DNA from: Xanthomonas hortorum
GTDB taxonomy: Bacteria > Pseudomonadota > Gammaproteobacteria > Xanthomonadales > Xanthomonadaceae
DNA length: 64,000 bases
NCBI RefSeq assembly: GCF_024339125.1
Contig: NZ_CP101417.1
Location: 2,491,001 to 2,555,000, forward strand
Direction of reading: 5' to 3'
The notes beneath the pieces were generated by a model. It was not told the origin of the DNA, did not search any database, and saw only the letters and a list, made by a program, of their open reading frames with translations. Shown here one piece after another: positions 1 through 9,880 of the stretch. Both the position numbers and the translations under genes were made by a program. Numbering within the stretch: the stretch's first letter is position 1; each line of letters opens with the position of its first letter.

Positions 1-232
1 AATGCGAATTGGCGGCCTTAGCAGGCAGATCGCTCGTGTCGTATCGTGCGATTTTCGCGCGGCAGACAAAGGGGCGCTGCTCTTGAACTCAGGCCTGTCG
101 GCGGCGCGGTGCTGCTTCGCCGCCGCGCGCGTATCCTTTCGCTGAGCGTGAGATGGGGTTGCACTTACGACTGCAGAGCCGAGCTGCGTGTGCTGTTTTC
201 GGACTCGCCGCAGCTCGACATTCTGGTAACTG
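1..232. other. Intergenic, no gene seen
   Basis: No reading frame here has convincing coding character. The one forward frame that opens (46-330) runs antisense into the outer-membrane protein gene and is rich in Arg and Cys, as expected of a shadow frame. A gene may lie just outside the left edge. Confidence 0.5.
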
Positions 233-826
233 TCAGAACCGATATTCGGCATTCACCGACGCCATGTCGGTGCTCAAGTCCACTTCGAATTTCTTGGCGT
301 TGTAATGGTCGTAGTTGGCGCCGATGCTGAAGTGCTCGCCCAGGTTGTAGCCTACGCCGGCGCCTGCATACCACGATAGCTTGTCCAGGTCGTCGCGGTC
401 CGACACGGTGTCATTGCTCAGGCCCTGGCCCTTCCAGCCATACAGCCCGCCACGCATGCTGGCATACCACTTGTCGCCCAGTGCGAAGCGCTGATTCAAC
501 CCGACTGTCCAGCCACGCAGCTGGCTTTCGTCTTCGATGACCGCGTCACCGTTGAAGAGATTTTTCGCCTGGATGTTGCCAAGATCGTTATAGCCAGCTT
601 CCAGACCAATCGATAGCCATGGGAACAGCACGTTCCAGCGATACCCGGCGGAGACGTTGTAGCCGGTATCGCTGCCATCGTAGGTCCCGCTCTTGAGCGA
701 GGTGCGGCCGACGCCGCCGTTGACGAACCACCCTGATCCGTCGCCGGATGCACCTTGTGCAAAGACATCGGGTGCGGCTGTCAGGACCAGCGCCGAGAGT
801 GCCAACGTGAGCATGCTTTTTTTCAT
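233..826 (-). CDS. Outer membrane beta-barrel protein (small porin-like)
   Basis: About 197 residues. The start at 826 is chosen because it gives a clean Sec signal peptide (MKKSMLTLALSALVLTAAP, cleavage near DVFA/QG); the frame opens 16 codons earlier with no signal-like start. The mature part alternates polar and aromatic/hydrophobic residues in short strands (GWFVNGGVGR, YNVSAGYRW, LSIGLEAGY, WYAGAGVGYNL, SVNAEYRF) and ends in Phe, the usual BAM-recognition end of outer-membrane barrels. It fits an eight-stranded OmpA/OmpX-type barrel of unknown ligand. It differs from the Ax21 family as I know it. The gene stands alone with long upstream and downstream spaces. Confidence 0.8.
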   Translation of the reverse strand: MKKSMLTLALSALVLTAAPDVFAQGASGDGSGWFVNGGVGRTSLKSGTYDGSDTGYNVSAGYRWNVLFPWLSIGLEAGYNDLGNIQAKNLFNGDAVIEDESQLRGWTVGLNQRFALGDKWYASMRGGLYGWKGQGLSNDTVSDRDDLDKLSWYAGAGVGYNLGEHFSIGANYDHYNAKKFEVDLSTDMASVNAEYRF

Positions 827-1031
827 GACCGGTTCTCTTGAGAATACGAGTGCGGCAGGGAATAACCAACGCATGCCATCAATGGATGCGAGTGTTACCG
901 CGCCACGTTAGTCAGCGGAGTTTGGAAAGTTATTAGCCGCAGACGTGTGTGCGCAGCAGCCGACATTCTCAAGCGCACCATTGCGTTGATTGCACCTGGC
1001 GAACTGCCGGCAACCCCGGCGCAGATGCGTG

Positions 1032-1337
1032 CTAGCCGACGCCGAGCACGGGCACGTCGGGGGCGACCCATGCAACAGTAGTGATCGCGCCTTGCACCAG
1101 TCCCTGATCTCTGAGCTGCGCGAAGACGGCCGCGGGCGGCCAACCCGCAGGTGCGTCGGCAAAGAAAATTTGCAGTGATTGCAGCAGGCTGAGGATTTTG
1201 GAAAGTTCTTGAGAGTTCTTGAAGCTCAGACTGATGCCGTCTTGTATCGAATTGCCACGCGTCAGTAATTTCTGGCGCATGGCAACTTCGCAAATGACAT
1301 GGACATGTTGATCCAGCACAGCGGAGACATAGTTCAT
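1032..1337 (-). CDS. Hypothetical protein, 101 aa
   Basis: Small reading frame beginning MNYVSAVLDQHVHV and ending VPVLGVG. No family recognised, no signal peptide or clear membrane segment; the middle (SKILSLLQSLQIFF) could be a short amphipathic helix. It starts 16 bp after the stop of the broken SHOCT gene and could be its operon partner. Coding support is modest: residue use is ordinary rather than Arg/Ala skewed. Competing frames on the same strand (895-1293, 908-1162) look like shadows. Confidence 0.4.
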   Translation of the reverse strand: MNYVSAVLDQHVHVICEVAMRQKLLTRGNSIQDGISLSFKNSQELSKILSLLQSLQIFFADAPAGWPPAAVFAQLRDQGLVQGAITTVAWVAPDVPVLGVG

Positions 1338-1353
1338 GCGCTGCAGCTGCTGC

Positions 1354-1602
1354 TCAGATTTCGCTCAGGATGTCGGTGCGGCGCTGGTGGTATTCCGCGT
1401 CCGTGATCAACTGCTGCGACCTCAGTGTTTCCAGCTCCAGCAGTCTGGATTGAGCGGTCTTTGGAACTGCCGAACCTGTCGTTGCGATAGTCGATTTGCG
1501 CGACGCGCGCTTTGCGACCCAGACGATCAGACTGATGACAGCGGCGACACTGCAAAAGAAGAAAAGAACGATGATTCAGTGCCAGATGCTAAAGCCGCCC
1601 AT
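1354..1602 (-). pseudogene. SHOCT-domain small membrane protein, broken by in-frame TGA at codon 9
   Basis: Read from ATG 1602-1600 the frame gives MGGFSIWH, then TGA (1578-1576), then runs open to a TGA at 1356-1354. After the stop come a transmembrane segment (IIVLFFFCSVAAVISLIVWV), a basic linker (AKRASRKS) and a C-terminal segment LLELETLRSQQLITDAEYH.. ending ILSEI. That is the short helical SHOCT pattern (leucine-rich helix, glycine or glutamine turn, I-T-x-x-E-Y/F). Proteins of this layout usually read MGxFSIWHW at the N-terminus, so the TGA most simply replaces a TGG Trp codon. No ATG, GTG or TTG follows the stop before the membrane segment, so a short product is unlikely. A sequencing error would also explain it. 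Confidence 0.7.
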
Positions 1603-1938
1603 GTTGTTTCCTTCCGACGATGGGTGTTGCGTAGTGGACGATCAGTCTTGCCGTCACGCCGGTTAATTTGCAAGCCTTGAGCGAGCATCGCATACAGGAA
1701 TAGCTGGCACGCCAGCGGCAAAAACTATCGGAAGATGCTGGATTCTTCCATGGTGTATTGCTCAAGGCGTTACAGCTTGCGATGCACGTCGATGTCGCTA
1801 CGTGGTGCGAAGGCAGATTGATCGCCATGTGGGTCCGCTTCTACGCAGAGCCATCCAGCGTCCCCCAAAGAAAACGGGCGCCTTTCGGCGCCCGTTCTGC
1901 TCAACCTGTGACATCCGGGCAATCATCAGCCCAGGTGA
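1603..1938. other. Intergenic between ahcY and the SHOCT pseudogene
   Basis: No supported gene. It contains the ahcY terminator (1873-1896) and the upstream region of the SHOCT pseudogene. The 89-codon forward frame at 1758 runs antisense into the ahcY 3' end and is rejected. Confidence 0.5.
1873..1896 (-). terminator. Rho-independent terminator of ahcY
   Basis: Ten-base perfect arms AACGGGCGCC / GGCGCCCGTT with loop TTTC. On the minus strand the hairpin is followed by TTTTCTTT, the expected U-rich tail. It lies 43 bases beyond the ahcY stop. Confidence 0.85.
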
Positions 1939-3381
<1,443 letters not shown>

Positions 3382-3418
3382 GCAATAGCTCCGGTAAGCA
3401 GACCAATGTCTGCAATTC

Positions 3419-3523
3419 GGGGCGCCGTTGAACGATGAATGCTTGTCGAGCCTGGCCGTATTGCCTGCACGGTTTGTGCAGTTGGCGGATCAGTCCGCCA
3501 TACCGGTCGCAGCGCCCCTCGAC
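3419..3523 (-). promoter_or_regulatory. S-adenosylhomocysteine (SAH) riboswitch in the ahcY leader
   Basis: Reading the minus strand from 3523 gives GUCGAG-GGGCGCUGCGACC, an extended P2 region, then GCCAGGCUCGAC (to 3445), a short linker and AACGGCGCCCC (3429-3419). This matches the known SAH riboswitch: P1 pairs GUCGAG (3523-3518) with CUCGAC (3450-3445), and the H-type pseudoknot P4 pairs the GGGGCG strand with CGGCGCCCC. The CAGGCUCG and GCGCUGC core strings are the conserved ligand-binding elements. P2 is longer than in the minimal examples. The element ends 37 bases before the ahcY start, so it most likely activates ahcY when SAH accumulates. Confidence 0.92.
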
Positions 3524-3533
3524 GAGAGCGTTG

Positions 3534-3539
3534 ATTATA
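3534..3539 (-). promoter_or_regulatory. Consensus -10 box for ahcY
   Basis: A perfect TATAAT on the minus strand lies about 10 bases before the first pairing strand of the SAH riboswitch, so the transcript would begin almost exactly at the aptamer. I see no good -35 box at 16-18 bases. Confidence 0.7.
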
Positions 3540-3649
3540 TCGGCAGCACCCCCCTCCGGCATGAATTGGCATGACCCCCAACCAACGGCAGGGGAGTCGC
3601 CGACCAACGGCTGCTATGGTCCAGGGTCGATCGAGACCGGGGACGGACA

Positions 3650-6169
3650 ATGCAGGCAAAGCGGAATGCGCAGGGCTGGCGGCAGTACACGTGGGCGTGG
3701 GCGGGCGTGTTGGCGCTGAGCGCGCCGCTGCTGGCATCGGCGGCCAGCACGCCGGCTGCGCAACCCACTGCGGCGGCCAGCGGGTACCAACTGCCCTCCA
3801 AAGCGCTGCAGGCGGTGGTGGACGCCCCGCGCGCGCCACTGCTGCACATCTCGCCGAAACGTGATCTGGCTGCGATGCTGCAAATGCCGGCGCTGCCGGA
3901 TATCGCCGAGGTCGCCCAACCCGAGCTCAAGCTGGCCGGTCTGCGCATCCATCCCAAGACCTTCGCCAGCAGCCGGTTTGCCTTCGCCGGCAAGCTGTGG
4001 CTGCTGTCGGTAGCCGACGGCAGCGAGCGGCAGATCGCCGGGCTGCCGTCGCCACTGTCGCTGGCCACGTTGAGCTGGTCGCCGGATCAACGCTACCTGG
4101 CGTTCCGCCGCGAGGATGCGACCAGCGGTGCAAACGAGCTGTGGCTGGTGGATGTGGCGGCCGGGCAGGCGCGGCGTCTGGTGGCCGGCTTGAACACCAG
4201 CGTCAACGACGCGTTGGGCTGGTTGCCCGATGGCAGCGGGCTACTGGTGCAGCAGCAGGTGGCAGGGCAGGGCACGCCGCCCACGCGCGATGCGGTGCCG
4301 GACGGTCCTGCGACCCAGCAGACCAGCGCCGCCGCCGGCGTGCGTTCGCTGCCGACCTATCAGGACCTGCTGCGCAACGAGGCCGATGCGCGCGTGTTCG
4401 AGTACTACGCCACCGGCCAGCCGATCATCGTCACGGTGAGCGGGCAGGTGCGCCCGATCGCCGCGCCCGGCATCTATCTCAACCTGTCGGTGTCGCCGGA
4501 TGGCCGTTACCTCCTGAGCGAACGCAGCGAGCGGCCGTTCTCGTATGTGGTGCCGGTGGACAATTTCGCGCGTCGCATCGAAGTGCTGGACCTGCAGGGC
4601 AAGCTGGTTCGGCAGATCGCCAAGTTGCCGCTGGTGGAAGGCCTGCCGACCGGCAACGACGCAGTGCCCACCGGCGTGCGCGACATCGCCTGGCGCGTTG
4701 ATGCACCGGCCACGCTGGTCTGGGCCGAGGCGCAGGACGGCGGCGACCCGGCACGCGAGAGCAAGATCCGCGATGCGGTGCTGATGCAGGCCGCGCCGTT
4801 CGCGCGTGCACCGGTGACGCTGGCGCAGTTGGGCAGCCGTTTTGACGGCATCCAGTGGGGCCGGGGCGATCTGGCCATCCTCAGCGAGAGCTGGTGGAAG
4901 ACCCGCCGCACCAAACAGTGGCGCATTGCACCGGATCAGCCGCGGCGCGCACCCGAACTGCTGTGGGACCGTTCCTCGCAGGACCGCTACAACGACCCCG
5001 GCACGCCGGCGACGGTGGCCGATGGCAAGGGCCGCGCGCTGCTGCAGACCGGTGCCGATGGCAACAGCCTGTTCCTGCTCGGCAAGGGCGCCTCGCCGGA
5101 AGGCGACCGCCCGTTCGTGGACCGCTTCGATCTGCAGAGCAAACGCGCCACGCGCCTGTTCCATTCGCAGGCACCGACCTATTCCGCGCCGTTGGCGTTG
5201 CTGGATGCGCAAGGCACGCAGTTGCTGCTCAGCCGCGAATCGCCTGAAGAACCGGCCAACTATTTCGTGCAGACGCTGGGCGATGCAGCGGCTGCGCCGC
5301 GTGCGTTGACGCATTTCGCGCATCCCCTGCCGCAGTTGCGCGGCGTGCAGAAGGAGCAGATCCGCTACAAGCGCGCCGATGGCGTGGGCCTCACCGCCAC
5401 GCTGTTGCTGCCGCCCGGTTACGACCCCAAACGCGACGGCCCGCGGCCGCTGCTGATGTGGGCCTACCCGGGCGAGTTCAAGAGTGCCGATACCGCCAGC
5501 CAGGTCACCGACTCGCCGTACCGCTTCAACGCGATCAGCTACTGGGGGCCGCAGGCGTTTCTGGCGATCGGCTATGTGGTGCTCAACAACCCGACCATGC
5601 CGATCGTCGGCGAAGGCGATGCCGAACCCAACGATACCTATGTGCCGCAGTTGATCGCCGATGCGCAGGCCGCCGTGGACGAAGTGGTACGACGCGGTGT
5701 CACCGACCGTGAGCACATCGCCATCGGCGGGCATTCCTACGGCGCCTTCATGACCGCCAATCTGCTCGCGCATACGCGCCTGTTCAAGGCCGGCATCGCG
5801 CGCAGTGGTGCCTACAACCGCACGCTCACGCCATTCGGTTTTCAGGCCGAAGAACGCAATTACTGGCAGGCGCAATCGGTGTACCAGGCGATGTCGCCGT
5901 TCAACTACGCCGACAAGATCAAGGACCCGTTGCTGCTGATCCACGGCCAGGACGACAACAACACCGGCACCTTCCCGATCCAGAGCGAGCGCATGTTCGC
6001 TGCGATCAAGGGCCTGGGTGGCAACGCGCGCCTGGTGATGCTGCCCAACGAATCGCATGCGTATCGCGCGCGGCAGTCGATCCTGCAGATGCTGGCCGAG
6101 AGCGAGCAGTGGTTGAAGACCAATCTCGGCGAGCCGGTGAAGGAGACCGGCGCTACGCGCACGCGTTGA
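3650..6169 (+). CDS. Exported S9 family serine peptidase (glutamyl endopeptidase-like)
   Basis: 839 residues: a Sec signal peptide (hydrophobic run about 18-34, ending LLASAAS), a long beta-propeller-like region to about 560, then a C-terminal alpha/beta hydrolase domain. Catalytic triad by motif: Ser696 in GGHSYGAF, Asp769 in HGQDDNN, His803 in NESHAYR. The GGHSYGAFMTANLLAH segment and the overall order match the prolyl-oligopeptidase-like subgroup that includes plant chloroplast glutamyl endopeptidases, so cleavage after Glu is a reasonable guess; substrate preference is inference. Probably periplasmic. The gene is transcribed alone, divergent from ahcY. Confidence 0.85.
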   Translation: MQAKRNAQGWRQYTWAWAGVLALSAPLLASAASTPAAQPTAAASGYQLPSKALQAVVDAPRAPLLHISPKRDLAAMLQMPALPDIAEVAQPELKLAGLRIHPKTFASSRFAFAGKLWLLSVADGSERQIAGLPSPLSLATLSWSPDQRYLAFRREDATSGANELWLVDVAAGQARRLVAGLNTSVNDALGWLPDGSGLLVQQQVAGQGTPPTRDAVPDGPATQQTSAAAGVRSLPTYQDLLRNEADARVFEYYATGQPIIVTVSGQVRPIAAPGIYLNLSVSPDGRYLLSERSERPFSYVVPVDNFARRIEVLDLQGKLVRQIAKLPLVEGLPTGNDAVPTGVRDIAWRVDAPATLVWAEAQDGGDPARESKIRDAVLMQAAPFARAPVTLAQLGSRFDGIQWGRGDLAILSESWWKTRRTKQWRIAPDQPRRAPELLWDRSSQDRYNDPGTPATVADGKGRALLQTGADGNSLFLLGKGASPEGDRPFVDRFDLQSKRATRLFHSQAPTYSAPLALLDAQGTQLLLSRESPEEPANYFVQTLGDAAAAPRALTHFAHPLPQLRGVQKEQIRYKRADGVGLTATLLLPPGYDPKRDGPRPLLMWAYPGEFKSADTASQVTDSPYRFNAISYWGPQAFLAIGYVVLNNPTMPIVGEGDAEPNDTYVPQLIADAQAAVDEVVRRGVTDREHIAIGGHSYGAFMTANLLAHTRLFKAGIARSGAYNRTLTPFGFQAEERNYWQAQSVYQAMSPFNYADKIKDPLLLIHGQDDNNTGTFPIQSERMFAAIKGLGGNARLVMLPNESHAYRARQSILQMLAESEQWLKTNLGEPVKETGATRTR

Positions 6170-6188
6170 TCGATCGTGCGCTGGCACC

Positions 6189-6307
6189 CGTAGGAGCGCA
6201 CCTGGGCGCGACGGGCCATGACCAGGACAGCCACACCGCGTAGGAGCGGGCTTGCCCGCGATGGGGCATTACCGGGAAAGCCCCATCGCGCGCGAGCGCG
6301 CTCCTAC
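6189..6307. repeat. GTAGGAGCG palindromic intergenic repeat (copy 1, with a solo arm before it)
   Basis: From 6240 to 6307 an imperfect palindrome begins GTAGGAGCGGGC and ends GCGCGCTCCTAC, with an inner stem ATGGGGC / GCCCCAT around about 13 bases. A lone arm of the same family starts at 6190. A second full copy lies at 32198-32266. The hairpin sits between the S9 peptidase and ppc and could end transcription of the former. Confidence 0.75.
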
Positions 6308-6434
6308 GAGAGCCATCGATAGGGGGCTCTGGTACGCGATGGTTGGCGTTGAAACCGTCGCGCTTGTCGCAACCATCTAATCCTTTTGGGTTAGTCTTCG
6401 ACGACTTTGCGCTTGAAGAGGGTGTGCGTTTCCG

Positions 6435-9149
6435 ATGAACGAGTACCGCAGCAGTCTTGTGTTCGCTACCCCCGATCTTGCCTTGCGCGACGATGTGCGT
6501 CGGCTCGGTGCACTGGTCGGTGATCTGCTCGCCGAGCAGGTCTCTGCGGAATTCCTCGAAGAGATCGAACATGTCCGCACCACGGCGATTGCGCGGCGCG
6601 AGGGCGATGCACCGCCGTCCACGCTGAGTGAGCAACTGACCGGGCGCGAGCCGCGCGAAGCCGAGTCGCTGGTGCGCGCCTTCAGCACCTATTTTCAGGT
6701 GGTCAACATCGCCGAGCGCGTGCATCGCATCCGCCGCCGCCGCGAGTACCAGCGCAGCAGCACCGACACCCCGCAGCCGGATGGCCTGCACGATGCATTG
6801 CGCCGGCTCAAGGCGCAGGGCGTGACGCTGGAAGAACTCAGCGAATGGCTGCCGCGTATCGATGTGGAGCCGGTGTTCACCGCGCACCCCACCGAAGCGG
6901 TGCGGCGCGCGCTGCTTGAAAAAGAACAGCTGATGGTCGCCAGCCTGGTCGACAACCTGGATGGCATGCGCACGCCCAACGAGCGCGCCACCGATGCGGC
7001 GCGCTTCCGCATGGCCCTGACCGCCTCCTGGCAGACCGCCGATTCCTCGCCGGTGCGTCCCACCGTGGAAGACGAGCGCGAGCATGTGGGGTTCTATCTC
7101 ACCCAGGTGCTGTATCGCGTGGTGCCGGTGATGTACGAAACCCTCGAACACGCCATCGAAGAAACCTATGGCAGCGTGCCGACCCTACCGCGCCTGTTGC
7201 GCTTCGGCACCTGGGTGGGCGGCGACATGGATGGCAATCCCAATGTGGATGCCACCACCATCGCCGGCACGCTGGATGCGCAGCGACGCGCGGTGCTGGA
7301 TCGCTATCGAAACGAGCTGTGGCAACTGGCCAGCCTGCTCAGCCAGTCGACCACACTGGTGGCAGTCAGTGCGGAATTGAGCGAGCAACTGGAGCGCTAC
7401 CGCGCACTGCTACCGGAGGACGCCGCACGCTCGCGTCCGCGCCATGGCGACATGCCGTACCGGCTGCTCAACGATCTGATGCGCGCGCGTCTGCAGGCCA
7501 CGCTGGACGATGCCGAGGGCGCCTACACCGCACCGTCCGAGCTGGAACACGATCTGCAGCTGATTCTGGACAGCCTGCAGGCCAACAAGGGGCTGCACGC
7601 CGGTTGGTTCGCGGTGCGCCGTCTGTTGTGGCGCGTGCGCACGTTCGGCTTTCATCTGGCGCGTCTGGATGTGCGCCAGGAATCGAGCGTGCATGCGCGC
7701 GCAGTGGCCGACGCATTGGGCCAGGCGGATTGGGACGATCAGGACGCCAGGCAGCGCGCTGCCTTGCTCGGCCCGTATGCCTCCGGCGAGCAGGTGCTGC
7801 CGCGCGTAGCCGACGAAGGCAATGCACGGCTGGATGCGGTATTCGCCGCGCTCGCGGATGCGCGCAGCCGCCACGGCGCCGATGCGTTGGGCAGCTACAT
7901 CATCTCGATGGCGCACAACCGCGCCGACGTACTCACCGTGCTCGCGCTGGCGCGACGCGGTGGCCTGGTCGACGACGCCGGCGCCGTGCCGCTGGATATC
8001 GTGCCGTTGTTCGAAACCGTGGACGATCTGCGCGGCGGCACCGGCACCGTGCAGGATCTGCTCGCCGACCCGGTCTATCGCCAGCATCTGGCCGCGCGCG
8101 GCGATACCCAGATGGTGATGCTCGGTTATTCGGACAGCGGCAAGGACGGCGGCATCACTGCCTCGCGCTGGGGTTTGCAGCGCGCGCAGGTGGAATTGCT
8201 TGAAGCTGCTGCCGAGCTGGGCGTGCGGCTGACCTTCTTCCACGGCCGCGGCGGCTCGATTGCGCGTGGCGGCGGCAAGACCAGCCGTGCGCTGGATGCC
8301 GCACCGCGCGGCAGCGTCGATGGCCGCCTGCGCGTCACCGAGCAGGGCGAGGTGATCCATCGCAAGTACGGCATTCGTGCCTTGGCATTGCGCTCGCTGG
8401 AACAGATGACCGGCGCGGTGCTGCTCTCCAGCCTGCGCCCGCGTGCGCCCGAGCCGCGCGAGGATCGCTGGCGGCCAGTGATGGATCTGGTCGCAGAACA
8501 AAGCACTGTCGCGTACCGCGCGTTCGTTGGCGCGCCGGATTTCATGCAGTATTTCCGCCGCGCCACGCCGATCGACGTGATCGAACGCATGACCCTGGGC
8601 TCGCGCCCGTCGCGCAGGCTCGGCCAGGACGCGGCGTTGTCCAATCTGCGCGCGATTCCGTGGGTGTTCGCGTGGAGCCAGGCGCGTGCGGTGATCCCGG
8701 GCTGGTACGGCGTGGGCAGCGGCCTGCAGGCGGCAGTGGATGCGGGACATGAAGAGACCTTGCGCGAGATGGCGCAGGACTGGCCGTTCTTCCGCACCTT
8801 TCTGGACGACGTGGCGATGGTGCTGTCGAAGGGCGATCTCAACATCGCCGAGCTGTTTTCGCGGCTGTCGGGTGACCTGCATGAGCGCTTTTTCCCGGGC
8901 ATTCGCGACGAACTGGCGCTGACCAAGGGCTGGGTGAAGGCGTTGACGGGGCAGCAATCGCTGCTGCAGCACGACCCGCGGCTGGCCTTGTCGATCCGCC
9001 TGCGCAACCCCTACATCGACCCGATCAGCGTGTTGCAGGTGGACCTGCTGCAACGCTGGCGTGCCACCGATGGCGAAGACGACGAGCTGCTGCGCGCGCT
9101 GGTCGCCTGCGTCAACGGCGTCTCGCAAGGCGTGCAGAACACCGGGTGA
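6435..9149 (+). CDS. ppc: Phosphoenolpyruvate carboxylase
   Basis: 904 residues, standard bacterial length. It carboxylates phosphoenolpyruvate with bicarbonate to oxaloacetate, the main anaplerotic entry to the TCA cycle in this genus. Landmarks: VFTAHPTEA with the catalytic His (about residue 154), [11 protein letters not shown], the bicarbonate/PEP-site [10 protein letters not shown] (about 566-575), the glycine-rich mobile loop [14 protein letters not shown] and the C-terminal end QGVQNTG, as in other family members. A short CTAATCC/GGGTTAG hairpin at 6377-6394 precedes it. It is followed by a palindrome cluster before the next gene. Confidence 0.98.
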   Translation: MNEYRSSLVFATPDLALRDDVRRLGALVGDLLAEQVSAEFLEEIEHVRTTAIARREGDAPPSTLSEQLTGREPREAESLVRAFSTYFQVVNIAERVHRIRRRREYQRSSTDTPQPDGLHDALRRLKAQGVTLEELSEWLPRIDVEPVFTAHPTEAVRRALLEKEQLMVASLVDNLDGMRTPNERATDAARFRMALTASWQTADSSPVRPTVEDEREHVGFYLTQVLYRVVPVMYETLEHAIEETYGSVPTLPRLLRFGTWVGGDMDGNPNVDATTIAGTLDAQRRAVLDRYRNELWQLASLLSQSTTLVAVSAELSEQLERYRALLPEDAARSRPRHGDMPYRLLNDLMRARLQATLDDAEGAYTAPSELEHDLQLILDSLQANKGLHAGWFAVRRLLWRVRTFGFHLARLDVRQESSVHARAVADALGQADWDDQDARQRAALLGPYASGEQVLPRVADEGNARLDAVFAALADARSRHGADALGSYIISMAHNRADVLTVLALARRGGLVDDAGAVPLDIVPLFETVDDLRGGTGTVQDLLADPVYRQHLAARGDTQMVMLGYSDSGKDGGITASRWGLQRAQVELLEAAAELGVRLTFFHGRGGSIARGGGKTSRALDAAPRGSVDGRLRVTEQGEVIHRKYGIRALALRSLEQMTGAVLLSSLRPRAPEPREDRWRPVMDLVAEQSTVAYRAFVGAPDFMQYFRRATPIDVIERMTLGSRPSRRLGQDAALSNLRAIPWVFAWSQARAVIPGWYGVGSGLQAAVDAGHEETLREMAQDWPFFRTFLDDVAMVLSKGDLNIAELFSRLSGDLHERFFPGIRDELALTKGWVKALTGQQSLLQHDPRLALSIRLRNPYIDPISVLQVDLLQRWRATDGEDDELLRALVACVNGVSQGVQNTG

Positions 9150-9165
9150 TCCGGTCTGCTGGCCC

Positions 9166-9232
9166 GACCGTCGGATCCGACGGTCGAATCCGACGGCCTG
9201 GTCAAACCGTCTGATCAGACCGTCTGATCAGA
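9166..9232. repeat. Cluster of short palindromes between ppc and the TetR gene
   Basis: 9166-9185 is a perfect 20-base palindrome built on TCGGATCCGA. At 9207-9232 a 13-base unit CCGTCTGATCAGA occurs twice in tandem, each holding the palindrome TCTGATCAGA. None has a T-tract, so the cluster is not an obvious terminator. Operator sites for the adjacent TetR regulator are possible. Confidence 0.6.
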
Positions 9233-9280
9233 CCGTTGGTCGGAGAGGGTGCGGATTCGTCAAGCGGACTCTGGCGTTAC

Positions 9281-9296
9281 CGGACAAATCTGTCCG
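9281..9296 (+). promoter_or_regulatory. Palindromic operator candidate over the TetR gene promoter
   Basis: Perfect inverted repeat CGGACA-AATC-TGTCCG directly abutting a GATAAT -10-like box (9296-9301), 11 bases before the ATG at 9308. Size, symmetry and position are what an autoregulating TetR repressor would use. Confidence 0.65.
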
Positions 9297-9307
9297 ATAA
9301 TGCCGCC

Positions 9308-9880
9308 ATGACGACTCCTCGCCCTGATGCCGCGCTGCGCCGCCGGCAGATACTCGATGCCGCCGACGAAGTGTTCAGCGAACACGGCGTCAATGCCCCG
9401 CTGGAACTGGTGGTGGAACGTGCCGGCCTTGGCCGCGCCACGCTGTATCGCAATTTCCCCGATCGGCTCGCGCTGATGACCGCGTTGATGACCCGCGGCC
9501 TGGACGGGCTGGAACGCCTCGCCGCCGATCTGGGCGAGCGCCCGGACGGGCTGGCGGTGCTGCTGCACGACGTGGCCGAGCACATCGCCCAATCCGCACC
9601 GCTGGTGGATTTCTGGCGTTCGATCGAACGCGCGCACCCGGCCGTGGAAGCGGCCGATCGGCGTGTGGTGCATATCTTCCTGCCGTTCGTGCATCGTGCC
9701 CGCGACGCCGGCCTGTGCCGCGCCGATGTCGACGACGAGCAGTTGCTGCTGGTGATCGACATGCTGGGCAGCTGCCTGCGTGGCAATGACGAATCCGAAC
9801 GCAAACGGCTTGCCCATCGCTCGGCCGATCTGTTGATGCACGCCTTGGGCATGCAGGTGCCGGAAGGCGGCACGCGATGA
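9308..9880 (+). CDS. TetR/AcrR family transcriptional regulator
   Basis: 190 residues. The start at 9308 is preferred to the earlier in-frame ATG at 9236 because it gives the usual short lead (MTTPRPDAALRRRQILDAADEVF) into the helix-turn-helix (LVVERAGLGRATLYRNFPDRLAL, residues about 37-59) and places the operator candidate in the promoter rather than inside the gene. The C-terminal ligand domain is unassigned. Its stop overlaps the next start (ATGA at 9877), and the third gene overlaps too, so it heads a translationally coupled three-gene unit it probably represses. Inducer unknown. Confidence 0.9.
   Translation: MTTPRPDAALRRRQILDAADEVFSEHGVNAPLELVVERAGLGRATLYRNFPDRLALMTALMTRGLDGLERLAADLGERPDGLAVLLHDVAEHIAQSAPLVDFWRSIERAHPAVEAADRRVVHIFLPFVHRARDAGLCRADVDDEQLLLVIDMLGSCLRGNDESERKRLAHRSADLLMHALGMQVPEGGTR

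Noticed and set aside
4241-6187. 648-codon reverse frame opposite the S9 peptidase
   Set aside because: Arg/His/Gln-rich shadow of a gene with a full catalytic triad on the other strand.
7410-9128. 572-codon reverse frame opposite ppc
   Set aside because: Antisense of a conserved PEP carboxylase; no start region, motif or operon context.
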